Source: CATQHW01 sp965215345
GTDB taxonomy: Bacteria; Spirochaetota; Spirochaetia; SZUA-6; Bin103
Length of the DNA: 64,000 nt
Assembly: GCA_965215345.1 (NCBI GenBank)
Contig: CBDCDL010000002.1
Location: 2,976,001 to 3,040,000 of the forward strand
Reading direction: 5' to 3'
Shown piece by piece: positions 1 to 9,338 of this stretch (positions are counted from its first letter, which is position 1; the number at the start of each line of letters is the position of its first letter). The translations under genes were made by a program, and so were the position numbers. The notes below the pieces were generated by a model. The model had not been told where the DNA came from. It saw only the letters and a program-made list of their open reading frames with translations, and did no database searches.

Positions 1-532
1 ACCGCGCGGCCAGCCGGCGCCGCACGCCTTCCTCCAGGCTTCCGGGATTCGTCACCAACGCGACTGCCTCGCCCGCCAGCAGCGCTCCGGTAGCAGCGGC
101 GGCGGCGGCGGCGGTGGCCTGCTCGTACCAGGCCGGCAGGGTGTCGGGGCGCAACTCGGCCGTTGCCGCCAGCGGCGCCAGGTGCTCGGCGCGAAGCTGC
201 AGCCGGAGGGTGACGCCGAGGTCATAGGAGAGCGCGGCCGGGTCGATGCCGATCTCGGCTGCGTACACTTCCGCCGACGGCAGGAGCGCAGCCACGCGGC
301 GCCGTACTTCCCGCGGGGTCAGGTCGAACAGGTGCAGGGTCATGTTGGTCGGAATCAACCGCTCCCAACGCCAGGTGATGCCGCCCGGTGCGATGGCCTC
401 CTCGTCCCAACCTCCCGACTTCGTGAACGCAACGCCGTAGATGCCGGGCGGCAGCGACAACTCCACCCACCCGACGAGGAACGCGGCGACCGCCAATGCG
501 AGGATCGTCAGCAGGGCAATGGCGATCTTCAC
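1..532 (-). CDS. Membrane-anchored protein of unknown function (3' end outside window)
   Basis: A reading frame on the minus strand is open from a GTG at 532 to the window edge (177 codons). The first 25 residues form one hydrophobic segment (KIAIALLTILALAVAAFLVG), so the protein is probably membrane-anchored or exported. It continues with GIYGVAFTKSGGWDEEAI and a WRWERLIPTN stretch, faintly like the start of an SPFH/band-7 domain, then becomes Ala-rich. I do not recognise the family with confidence. It is transcribed away from aroH, with about 95 bp between the two starts. The gene is cut by the window, so its full length and C-terminal domains cannot be judged. Frame openness and the sensible N-terminus support it as real. 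Confidence 0.6.
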   Translation of the reverse strand, partial: MKIAIALLTILALAVAAFLVGWVELSLPPGIYGVAFTKSGGWDEEAIAPGGITWRWERLIPTNMTLHLFDLTPREVRRRVAALLPSAEVYAAEIGIDPAALSYDLGVTLRLQLRAEHLAPLAATAELRPDTLPAWYEQATAAAAAAATGALLAGEAVALVTNPGSLEEGVRRRLAAR

Positions 533-628
533 GCCAGACAGTATATCGTGGCCGTTGTACCGCGCGAGACGGCGATCGGTCGGGTGTCGACCAGGTCGGT
601 GCATGCGCGGCGCAGAGGTTCTGAAGAA

Positions 629-994
629 ATGATGGTAGCGGTGAGGGGCGCGATCCAGGTGAGCGCCAACGACGCCGAAGCGATTCGGTCGGCCGGCCTG
701 CGGCTCCTCCGGTCCGTGCTCGACGGCAACGGCGTGGCGCGCGAAGATATCGTCAGCGCCATCTTCTCGCTGACACCCGATCTGACGCGAGCAAATCCGG
801 CGACCGCCACACGCGCCGCCGGTTTTGCGGAGGTGCCGCTGTTCTGTGTTCAGGAGGCCCACGTGGACGGTCAACCGGGCCGTATCATCCGCCTGCTCCT
901 GACCTTCCGCGGCGACCGCGACCGTGAGGCTGTGCCGGTATACCTGGATGGCGCGCAGGTACTCCGCCCGGACCTGCCGCCGGGGCGCCCGTGA
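629..994 (+). CDS. aroH: Chorismate mutase, AroH type
   Basis: Converts chorismate to prephenate on the phenylalanine/tyrosine branch. The 121-residue product has the length of the monofunctional AroH family, which forms trimers. All active-site residues known from the Bacillus subtilis enzyme can be placed: Arg6 (RGAIQV), Cys73 and Glu76 (CVQE), Arg88 (RIIRLL), Tyr105 and Arg113 (YLDGAQVLRPDL). The ATG at 629 is followed at once by a second ATG; the longer upstream open frame has no family likeness and was discarded. It stands alone beside a divergent membrane protein gene and ahead of two tRNA genes, so it is not in an aromatic amino acid operon here. Confidence 0.93.
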   Translation: MMVAVRGAIQVSANDAEAIRSAGLRLLRSVLDGNGVAREDIVSAIFSLTPDLTRANPATATRAAGFAEVPLFCVQEAHVDGQPGRIIRLLLTFRGDRDREAVPVYLDGAQVLRPDLPPGRP

Positions 995-1071
995 CCCACG
1001 CCTCGGACTCCGTTGCCGGCCCATCCACGGTTCGCTCCCTGGTGGGTGCGCCGCGTGGGGAGACGGGCAGC

Positions 1072-1144
1072 GCCACCTTAGCTCAGTCGGTAGAGCACGA
1101 GATTTGTAATCTCGAGGTCGTCGGTTCGATCCCGACAGGTGGCT
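1072..1144 (+). tRNA. tRNA-Thr (anticodon TGT)
   Basis: A complete 73-nt cloverleaf. The acceptor arms GCCACCT and AGGTGGC pair fully. The D arm holds AGCTCAGTCGGTAGAGC, the anticodon stem CGAGA/TCTCG encloses loop TTTGTAA (anticodon TGT), and the T arm holds GGTTCGATCCC. The 3' CCA is not encoded, since the next bases are GACC. Confidence 0.95.
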
Positions 1145-1215
1145 GACCGGGCCGGGCGGCGCCGCGGCTCTTGACAGCGGAGGCAGGCTGAGCGAGCATG
1201 CGGCGCTCCGACAGC

Positions 1216-1297
1216 GGGGAGGTTCCCGAGTGGCCAAAGGGGGCAGACTGTAAATCTGTTGGCGTTGCCTTCGAAGGTTCGAATCCTTCTCTCCCCA
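1216..1297 (+). tRNA. tRNA-Tyr (anticodon GTA)
   Basis: An 82-nt class II tRNA. The acceptor strand GGGGAGG pairs with TCTCCCC through one G-U pair. The anticodon loop CTGTAAA gives anticodon GTA, and a long variable arm follows (GGCGTTGCCTTCG), as expected for bacterial tRNA-Tyr. The T loop is GGTTCGAATCC. CCA is not encoded. It lies 71 nt after tRNA-Thr on the same strand, so the two may be co-transcribed. Confidence 0.95.
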
Positions 1298-1303
1298 TCT
1301 CCC

Positions 1304-1772
1304 GTGACTGAGCCGTTCTACCGGGTCTTCTTGACGTCCGCCGACGGCGGACTGCGCTTCGACTGCACCCGTTCTTCTGTGCCAGCGTTGCTGCCGGCTC
1401 GAACCGGGGTACGTCTTCCTGTCGCCACGTGACCTGCAGGTCCTGGCTCGGGCGAAGGCCCTGACCATTGCCGAGTTCACCGCCCGCTACTGCCGCATCG
1501 TGGACGTCGGCGGATTCGAGCGCCTGAGCCTGACCGAGAAGGCCAATTTCGACTGCAGCCTCTGGGAGGATGGCGCCTGCACGGTGTACGAGTCGCGACC
1601 TCTGCAGTGCCGGAGCTTCCCGTTCTGGGATGCGAACCTGGCATCCCCGGATGCGTGGTCGGAGGCTGCCGCATCGTGTCCCGGTATCGGCGAGCAGGGG
1701 CCGGTACGGCACGCGGTCGAGATCGACTACTCCGCCGACGACGGCTCTCGCGCCGTCACGAGGAGCCGCTGA
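1304..1772 (+). pseudogene. YkgJ-type CxxCxxCC cluster-binding protein, apparently frameshifted
   Basis: The frame from a GTG at 1304 encodes a sensible start (MTEPFYRVF, then LRFDCTRSS) and then loses likeness. A second frame, open from 1335 to 1772, continues with LCQRCCRLEPGYVFLSPRDL and the rest of a YkgJ-family protein, including CSLWEDGACTVYESRPLQCR and a final CPGIG motif. The join needs a frame change of one base near 1373-1380, inside the cysteine cluster that would hold the metal. The second frame has no ATG or GTG before 1500, after the cluster. This is a recent mutation, a sequencing or assembly error, or less likely programmed frameshifting. The family binds zinc or iron-sulfur in other bacteria, but its role is poorly known. 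Confidence 0.7.
1621..1665. repeat. 45-bp direct repeat, copy 1 (inside the YkgJ-like gene)
   Basis: The 45 bases starting CGTTCTGGGATGCGAAC recur at 1849-1893 with one C/T difference. This copy encodes part of the conserved SFPFWDANLASPDAWSE region of the YkgJ-like protein, so it is likely the source and the other copy the duplicate. Confidence 0.9.
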
Positions 1773-2148
1773 TCAGCCCGGAGGTTGCGGCCCCACGGGA
1801 GCCGTAACCTCGGCCCCGCCCGCCCCGCGAGCCGACCTCTGCGCCGGTCGTTCTGGGATGCGAACTTGGCATCCCCGGATGCGTGGTCGGAGGCGCCGCT
1901 CGCGGCCCAGCCCCTCCTTTGGCATGGACCGCATGCGGCCCCACGGTCGGCCCCGCCCGCCCCCGATGCGCTCCATGCCGGGAACGGGAACGGGTAGTCC
2001 CGGCGCCTGCGGCGCCGCTCGCGGCCAAGCCCTCCTTTGGCGTGGAGCCCGGCGCCCGAGGCGCCGTCAGGGGCTCCGGGCCGTCCCGCCTTTCGCTTCT
2101 GCCGGTGAAGGGTTTACATTCGCTTCTGCTGGGAGTGTGGGGTATCGC
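1773..2148. repeat. Gene-free, repeat-rich spacer between the YkgJ-like gene and mltG
   Basis: No credible gene is seen in these 376 bases. The stretch holds the second 45-bp copy (1849-1893) and a second direct repeat of about 36 bp at 1892-1928 and 2011-2046 (core CTCGCGGCC, then TCCTTTGGC). It also holds short palindromes built on GGCGCC (for example 2003-2016 and 2050-2064) and a GGAACGGGAACGGG doublet near 1980. This looks like a mosaic of repeated pieces rather than a promoter region. Similar pieces may occur elsewhere in the genome, which one window cannot show. Confidence 0.75.
1849..1893. repeat. 45-bp direct repeat, copy 2 (intergenic)
   Basis: 44 of 45 bases match 1621-1665. It lies in the spacer before mltG, 183 bases after the end of the first copy, with no supporting reading frame. 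The homology stops sharply at both ends. Confidence 0.9.
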
Positions 2149-3174
2149 GTGAAGCGCATCGCGGTCGGGCTGGGCCTCGCGTGTGGGGTGCTCGTCGCCG
2201 GTGCGGCGCTGGCCGCATCGTATCTGAGCGGGCCTCCCGAGGAGCCGGGAGCCGGGTCTGCGGTCACCTTCATCGTGCACCCCGGCGAGCCGTTCGGCGA
2301 GGTGGCCGCGCGGCTGCAGGAGCAGGGGCTGGTGCGTTCCGAGCTGGCGCTGCGGATTCTGGCCCACCTGCAGGGCGCCGACAGTCGGATACGCGCCGGT
2401 CACTACTCGCTCTCCCCGTCGTTGCGCGCCCGCGAGGTCCTGGCGTTGCTGCTCGACGGCCGTGAGGAGGAGATCACGGTCACCTTCCCGGAAGGATGGA
2501 CCGTGCGCCGCATCGCCGCGCGGCTCGAGGAGCGCGGCGTGACCACCGCGGCGGCCTTTACGGCTGCGGTCGCCGACCCGGCGCTGATCGAGGAGCTGGG
2601 CATCCGCGCGGCCAGCATGGAGGGGTACCTGTTTCCGGACACCTACCGGTTTCCGCGCCACTATCCGGCCGACCGCGTGGTGCGCAGCATGGTCGGCAAC
2701 TTCTTCCGCCGGCTCGCCGGGGTGCTGCCGGACTTCGAGAGCATCGACCCGGGCGAGCTGCACGATACGATCATCCTGGCCTCCATCGTGGAACGCGAGT
2801 ACCAGCGCCCCGACGAGGCGGGGCTGATCGCCTCCGTGTTCGTCAATCGCCTGGCCGCCAACGCCGGGCTGCAGTCGTGCGCCACCATCGCGTACGTGCT
2901 CACGGAGGTGGAAGGCAGGGAGCATCCGCGCGTGCTTACCCATCAGGAGTTGGAGGTCGATTCCGCCTTCAACACCTACAAGTGGCGCGGGCTCCCGCCC
3001 GGGCCGATCTCCAATCCCGGGATGGTGGCCCTGCAGGCGGCATTCTTCCCCGCAGAGAGCGACTACTGGTACTTCGTGCTCAAGGATCCGGACACCGGGG
3101 AGCACCACTTCTCCCGCGAGCTCGACGAGCACAACGACGCCAAGTACTTCTATCTGAAGGGCGTGGTCGGCTGA
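2149..3174 (+). CDS. mltG: Endolytic murein transglycosylase MltG
   Basis: Cleaves nascent peptidoglycan strands at the membrane and so sets glycan chain length. The 341-residue product starts at GTG 2149 with a short cytosolic end and one membrane segment (residues 4-24). A LysM-like region follows (about 38-110), then the YceG/MltG domain with the conserved GYLFPDTYRFP (about 159-169) and ASIVERE, where Glu215 should be the catalytic acid. The C-terminal YKWRGLPPGPISNPG and HHFSRELDEHN are also typical. The open frame reaches upstream to 1570, but that part has no likeness to the family. It is followed 32 nt later by dnaG, a neighbour arrangement seen in spirochaetes. Confidence 0.93.
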   Translation: MKRIAVGLGLACGVLVAGAALAASYLSGPPEEPGAGSAVTFIVHPGEPFGEVAARLQEQGLVRSELALRILAHLQGADSRIRAGHYSLSPSLRAREVLALLLDGREEEITVTFPEGWTVRRIAARLEERGVTTAAAFTAAVADPALIEELGIRAASMEGYLFPDTYRFPRHYPADRVVRSMVGNFFRRLAGVLPDFESIDPGELHDTIILASIVEREYQRPDEAGLIASVFVNRLAANAGLQSCATIAYVLTEVEGREHPRVLTHQELEVDSAFNTYKWRGLPPGPISNPGMVALQAAFFPAESDYWYFVLKDPDTGEHHFSRELDEHNDAKYFYLKGVVG

Positions 3175-3206
3175 GGGGCGCGCGCTGCAGCGACGCCCAT
3201 GAGCCC

Positions 3207-4983
3207 GTGATTCCCTCCCAACAGATCGCGGAGCTGAACGATCGACTGAGGATCGACGCCGTGGCCGGCGACTATGTGCGCCTGCAGCGCCGCGGCCGAC
3301 GGTTCGTCGGGCTGTGTCCCTTTCATACCGAAAAGACGCCCTCCTTCACCGTCACCCCGGAGCGGAACCTGTTCTACTGCTTCGGCTGCCAGAAGGGCGG
3401 GTCGATGCTCGACCTGGTCATGGAGCTCGAGAAGCTCAGTTTCCCGGAGGCGTTCCGGCTGCTTGCCGAGCGCGCCGGCATGCAGGTGGAGGAGACCGCG
3501 GGCTCGGAGGGCAGCGAGCGGCAGAGCTACCTGGAGCTGTACCGGCGCCTGGCCGACAGTTTCCGCCACATCCTGGGCCACACCGCCGCCGCGGCGCCGG
3601 CCCGCGAGCACCTGGCCAACCGCGGATTCTCGGCCGAGTCGCTCGATCGCTACCGCGTAGGCTATGCGCCGCGCGACCGGGACTGGCTGCTTCGCTTCCT
3701 GCGCTCCCACCACTACGGCGATGAGTTCCTGGCCCGTTCCGGGCTGTTCACGAGCACCGCAGGGGGGATGCTGGCGCTGTTCCGCGACCGCATCGTATTT
3801 CCGATCTCCACTCCGCGGGGCGAGGTGGTCGCCTTCGGCGGCCGAGCCATGGGCGACGGACCCAAATACCTCAACACGCCGGAGACCGCCTACTACCACA
3901 AGGGCGAGTTGCTCTACGGCCTGGCAGAGGCGCGGGAGCGCATCAAGCAGGCCGGGAACGTGCACGTGGCGGAAGGCTACCTGGACGTGATCGCCCTGGA
4001 TGCGGCCGGGCATGCGGCCGTGGCGCCGCTCGGTACCGCGCTGAGCGGCGATCACGCTCGGCTGCTGGCGCGCTACACCTCCGACGTGCGCCTGGTGATG
4101 GACTCCGATGCCGCCGGAGCGAACGCCACCAGGCGCGCCATCTCCGCGCTGGAGGACACGGAGCTTTCGCCCTTCGTGGTGCCGCTCCAGGACGGTCTGG
4201 ACCCTGCCGATTATATCCAGCAGAATGCAGGCGACCGGTTGCAAACCGCCCTCGCATCCCCTATATTGGCATTCGAGTATCTTCTCGAACTGACGACATC
4301 TGCGCTCGACTTGCGACGGGCAGACGCGAAGGAACAGGTATTCCGGGAGTTGCTCCCCTATCTCACACACGTACGCTCGGAGTTGAAGCGTGAGGCGTTG
4401 TTGCACGACGTGGCGGATGTACTGGAGGTCGGTCACGACACCATCGTGCGGGATTACCGCCGGCTTGCATCGACGGGAACGAGCCGGCGTGAATCTCCGG
4501 GGGCGCGGACGGCGGTGCCGCGCGGCGGGCAGGGTGTTGCCCGGCGTTCGCTGGAGATGATCTACATGCTGGCGGCCGCCGCCAACCGGGACCGGTTCGA
4601 CCGCGTGCAGCGGCGGCTGCAGTCCGACGACCTGCAGGATCCGATGGCGCAGGAACTGTTCGTCGCGCTCGCCGAGTGCGCCCGGCAGGGCGACGAGTCG
4701 CCGGACGGCCTGCTCGGCAGATTGCAGACCGAGGAGCTGCGCTCTCTGGTCGTGCGCAATCTCTCGCTGCGGGAGTTCACGGTGAACCCTGACGAAGTGC
4801 TGGACGATGGAGCGCGCAAGCTGAGGGCTCGTGCGCTGGAACGCCGGCGCCGCGACCTCGAGGCGCGCATGCGCCGCGCCGAGCGCGGTGGCGGCGGAAC
4901 GCCCGGCGCGGCGGTTCGGGAACTGCTCGAGGAGAAGATCTACCTCGACTCGGAGCTGGAGAAACTGAAGAAGGTGAGGGTGG

Positions 4984-5003
<20 letters not shown>
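3207..5003 (+). CDS. dnaG: DNA primase DnaG
   Basis: Makes the RNA primers for replication at the fork with DnaB helicase. The 598-residue protein has the N-terminal CHC2 zinc finger (Cys37, His40, Cys58, Cys61: CPFHTEKTPSF and YCFGCQKGG) and the catalytic TOPRIM core with Glu256 (VAEGYLD) and Asp299/Asp301 (MDSDAAG). A helicase-interacting C-terminal helical region rich in Arg and Glu follows. The GTG start at 3207 gives the usual short lead before the finger. Its last codons overlap the rpoD start by 20 bases, which favours translational coupling. This is the macromolecular-synthesis pairing dnaG-rpoD. Confidence 0.96.
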
Positions 5004-6723
<1,720 letters not shown>

Positions 6724-6737
6724 GGCGACAGGCGCAA

Positions 6738-6788
6738 ATGACGGAGGCGAACATGACGGAGGCAGTACATGACCGGAGGGCAGTGTGA
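6738..6788 (+). other. Possible 16-codon leader open frame
   Basis: ATG at 6738 opens a frame encoding MTEANMTEAVHDRRAV. Its TGA (6786-6788) overlaps the GTG start of the next gene (6785-6787). It consists of two and a half copies of a 15-16 base unit beginning ATGACGGAGGC. It could couple translation between rpoD and the next gene, or be a chance product of the duplicated sequence. No upstream Shine-Dalgarno is convincing. Confidence 0.2.
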
Positions 6789-7744
6789 GTAGCGAATCCG
6801 TACCCATCGAGCGGACGAACCATGGAACGTCGGCGGTTCAGGAGGCTCTGGACAAACTGCGGGCGCTGCAGGACGTGCTGCACAAGAAGCACGAGATCGA
6901 GGCGCAGATCGAGGAACTGCCCAGGTCGCTCGCCACCAAGACCGAGCTGCTCAACCGGCTCAAGCGGACCTACCTGGAGCGCAACGAGGAGCAGGAATCG
7001 ACCAAGAAGCGGATCGGCGGGTTGCGCGACGACGCGGTGGAATCGGAGCGGATACGCGAAGAGTACGAGCGCCAGATGGACCAGATCCGCACGCAGCGCG
7101 AGTACGAAGCGCTGGACAAGCAGATTCGCGACGCTTCCGAGCGCGAGATGGACTACCGCCGGGCGCTGCAGGAAGAGGAAGAGCGGCTCGACCAGGTGTC
7201 CGAGGAGCTGGCCCGCGAAGCGGAGCTGATCGAGCAGCAGGAGGGCGTCGTCCAGGAGGAGGAGTCGCGCATCAAGGTCGAGCTGGCCGACCGCGAACAG
7301 CGTCTGGCCGCGCTGCAGGCGGAAGAGTCGGGGATCGCCGCCGGTCTGGATGCGGAGTTGCTGTTCAAGTTCGAACGGATCGTCCGATCGACCGACGGGT
7401 ACGGGATCGTCCCGTTGCAGGCACAGGTCTGCACCGGGTGTTACATGACCCTGCCCGCTCACTTCGTCAACCGCGTACGCCGCGCCGAGGACGTGCTGTT
7501 CTGCACGCATGGGCGCATCGTCTTCTACGAGGATGCGCCGGCCGACGACGAGTCGGAGGTGCAGATCGACGTGTTCGATGACGAGCCCGGCTTCTTCGCG
7601 GACGCGGAGGGAGACGAGGAGCTCAATGACGAGGAGGAGCTGTTCCTGGACCTCGGCGTGACCGACGACGACAACGATGAAGACGGCGATGGTCACGATG
7701 CCACCGAAGAAGCCGAGGACGACCACGCCTCCGACGACGCCTGA
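6785..7744 (+). CDS. Coiled-coil zinc-ribbon protein (C4-type family, CdsZ-like)
   Basis: A 319-residue protein of the family usually called zinc ribbon domain-containing protein, predicted to bind nucleic acid. Residues about 15-190 form a long Glu/Arg/Lys-rich coiled coil. The C-terminal ribbon reads VCTGCYMTLPAHFVN (Cys216, Cys219) and then FCTHGRIVFYE (Cys240). The family normally ends with CPxCGRILY, so the fourth cysteine is missing; the text looks one residue short, with His242 as the nearest possible ligand. A tail of about 70 mostly Asp and Glu residues follows, longer than I expect for the family. GGAGGG at 6775-6780 supports the GTG start. Homologues sit between rpoD and the mre genes in Treponema. 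Confidence 0.85.
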   Translation: MSSESVPIERTNHGTSAVQEALDKLRALQDVLHKKHEIEAQIEELPRSLATKTELLNRLKRTYLERNEEQESTKKRIGGLRDDAVESERIREEYERQMDQIRTQREYEALDKQIRDASEREMDYRRALQEEEERLDQVSEELAREAELIEQQEGVVQEEESRIKVELADREQRLAALQAEESGIAAGLDAELLFKFERIVRSTDGYGIVPLQAQVCTGCYMTLPAHFVNRVRRAEDVLFCTHGRIVFYEDAPADDESEVQIDVFDDEPGFFADAEGDEELNDEEELFLDLGVTDDDNDEDGDGHDATEEAEDDHASDDA

Positions 7745-7790
7745 ACCTCTGCCGCGCGTCGCGGTCCTGCGCCCGCCCGCTGGCCACGCC

Positions 7791-7799
7791 TGGTATGAT
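7791..7799 (+). promoter_or_regulatory. Extended -10 promoter element for RNase P RNA
   Basis: TGGTATGAT matches the extended -10 form TGnTATAAT with one change. It lies about 20 bases before the first paired base of the RNase P RNA, placing the start point at roughly 7806. No good -35 hexamer is seen, which extended -10 promoters can lack. Confidence 0.4.
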
Positions 7800-7818
7800 G
7801 GGCTATCGTGAAGACGAC

Positions 7819-8282
7819 AGGAGGCGGGCCGGCCATCGCCGCGTCCGGTGCGGGCGTGGAGGAAAGTCCGGGCTCCGAAGAGCAGGGTGCCGGGTAATCC
7901 CCGGGCGTCCGCCAAGGCGCGGGCGACAGACAGTGCCGCAGAGAACAGACCGCCGGGCAACCGTGCCGCAAGGGACGGCGCGTCCGGCAAGGGTGAAACG
8001 GTGGGGTAAGAGCCCACCACTCCGGCGGCGACGCCGGAGGTATGGCAAACCTCGCCCGGAGCAAAGCCAAGCAGCGGGTCGGGTTGCTCGCCACATGAGG
8101 GCGGTCCCCGCGGGGATGCCGTCCTCGGGCCCGCGGGTAGGCTGCTCGAGTGCCGCGCCGGCGCCATCCGGCGCCGCCGCGTGCGCCAGATGAATGATGG
8201 CCCGCCCCGGTGGCGGCCGGGCCGCGCAGGCGCCCCGGTACGCGTCGGAGTGAACAGAACCCGGCTTACGGGCCCGCCTCCT
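7819..8282 (+). ncRNA. rnpB: RNase P RNA (type A-like)
   Basis: Catalytic RNA that removes tRNA 5' leaders. The ends pair as helix P1: AGGAGGCGGGCC at 7819 with GGCCCGCCTCCT ending at 8282. The universal core is present: GAGGAAAGTCCGGGCT (about 7858), the ACAGACAGTGCCGCAGAGAA region, a GGTGAAACGGTGGGGTAAGAG block, GGTATGGCAAACC, and the 3' ACAGAACCCGGCTTAC element that pairs with the 5' core. About 464 nt is long for the class. The extra length appears to be a GC-rich hairpin region at about 8100-8210. The start of the next gene probably lies inside or just after the 3' end. Confidence 0.93.
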
Positions 8283-9305
8283 CCTTCCTCCGGGGCGCCG
8301 CGATACGGTTCGGCGCCGAGATGGGGCTACCAGCCGGCCGGGAGCCGCCGGCAGCGGACAGCGGGACGGCGCCGCGCACTGTTGGCGTTGCTCCTCGTCG
8401 TCGGCGTCGTGGTCGCCGGTGTGCTGCTGCGGGCCGATCGCGCGGTCGCGGCCTGGCTCCGGCATGACCGGGACGTCAACATGCGCGTGCTCGTCGGCGA
8501 CGGGCGCTACGCGGAGGCGGTCGAGGCCGCGGAGCTGACGCTGCTCAGACGGCCGCTCGACGCGGAGGCGAACCTGATCCGCGGCGTTGCGTCCCTCTAC
8601 GCGGCGATCGCCGACCTTGGATCAGCCGACCCTCTTGGATCAGCCGACCCGGGGTCGGGCGGCGACGGCGCAAGCGGCGTGTCCGCCGCGGATCGCCTTT
8701 CGACCGCGATCGTGGCGCTGCGCCGGGCGCTGCTGGATTCGCGGATCGCCGTGGCGGAACCGGCCGCACAGTACGCGCTCGGCAAGGCATACTATCACCG
8801 CGGCTATTACTACTACCACCTTGCCGTGCGCTACCTGGAGGGCTCGCTGGCGCTCGGCTACGACGGGGCGGACACCTACGAGTACCTGGGGTTGGCGTAT
8901 ACGGAGCTCGGCGATCCGCGCGGTCTGGAGTATTTCCGCCATGCGCTGACGCGCCGGCCGTCCGACCTGCTGCATCTGAAGATGGCCACCATGCTGATGG
9001 ATGCAGGCGACGTGCAGGGAGCGCGGCGGCACCTCATCCAGGCGATCGACCTCACCGACGACATCGCGATCGCGCAGCGGGCGCGGTACGAGTTGGGGGC
9101 TGTCTACCGTGCGCTCGGCGAACTGCCGCTGGCCGAGGAGCAGTACCGGGCGATCATCGCCGGCGACGCGCGGGCCGCCGATGCCCACTTCTATCTGGGT
9201 GAGATCTACTCGCAGCGGGGCGACTCCGACCGGGCGCTGGCGGAGTGGCGCGCTGCGCGGGCGCTGGATCCGAACCACCGCCGCGCGATCGAACGCCTGC
9301 GATAG
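8250..9305 (+). CDS. Membrane-anchored TPR protein
   Basis: A frame of about 350 residues with a basic, Pro/Gly-rich N-terminus, one membrane segment (ALLALLLVVGVVVAGVLL) and then tetratricopeptide-like helical pairs to the C-terminus (for example ARYELGAVYRALGELPLAEEQY and AHFYLGEIYSQRGDSDRALAEW). The bulk should lie outside the cytoplasm and mediate protein contacts. The start is uncertain: GTG 8250 falls in the last 33 bases of the RNase P RNA, the frame stays open further upstream inside that RNA, and no in-frame ATG lies between 8250 and the membrane segment. An 18-bp tandem duplication (8616-8651) adds LGSADP twice. The place between rnpB and mreB matches a TPR gene in Treponema. Confidence 0.75.
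   Translation: MNRTRLTGPPPPSSGAPRYGSAPRWGYQPAGSRRQRTAGRRRALLALLLVVGVVVAGVLLRADRAVAAWLRHDRDVNMRVLVGDGRYAEAVEAAELTLLRRPLDAEANLIRGVASLYAAIADLGSADPLGSADPGSGGDGASGVSAADRLSTAIVALRRALLDSRIAVAEPAAQYALGKAYYHRGYYYYHLAVRYLEGSLALGYDGADTYEYLGLAYTELGDPRGLEYFRHALTRRPSDLLHLKMATMLMDAGDVQGARRHLIQAIDLTDDIAIAQRARYELGAVYRALGELPLAEEQYRAIIAGDARAADAHFYLGEIYSQRGDSDRALAEWRAARALDPNHRRAIERLR
8616..8651. repeat. 18-bp tandem duplication in the TPR gene
   Basis: CTTGGATCAGCCGACCCT is followed directly by CTTGGATCAGCCGACCCG: two 18-base units in frame, encoding LGSADP twice in a loop between helical repeats. Confidence 0.9.
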
Positions 9306-9338
9306 CGCCCACCGCGACGCGGAGGTACACTCTACCTG

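Noticed and set aside
60..120. GCG/GCC triplet runs (also near 18640 and 33820)
   Set aside because: They encode poly-alanine in a membrane protein and in signal sequences; simple GC-rich codon runs, not a functional repeat.
1083..1712. Minus-strand open frame of 209 codons containing GFEPSKATPTDLQSAPFGHSG and VGIEPTTSRLQ
   Set aside because: These phrases are the well-known false translation of tRNA genes read antisense. The frame covers tRNA-Thr and tRNA-Tyr and is not a gene.
8181..8249. TPR protein start inside the RNase P RNA at GTG 8181 or ATG 8190
   Set aside because: The residues encoded there are Pro/Arg/Gly noise from a structured RNA arm. GTG 8250 or a later start is less demanding.
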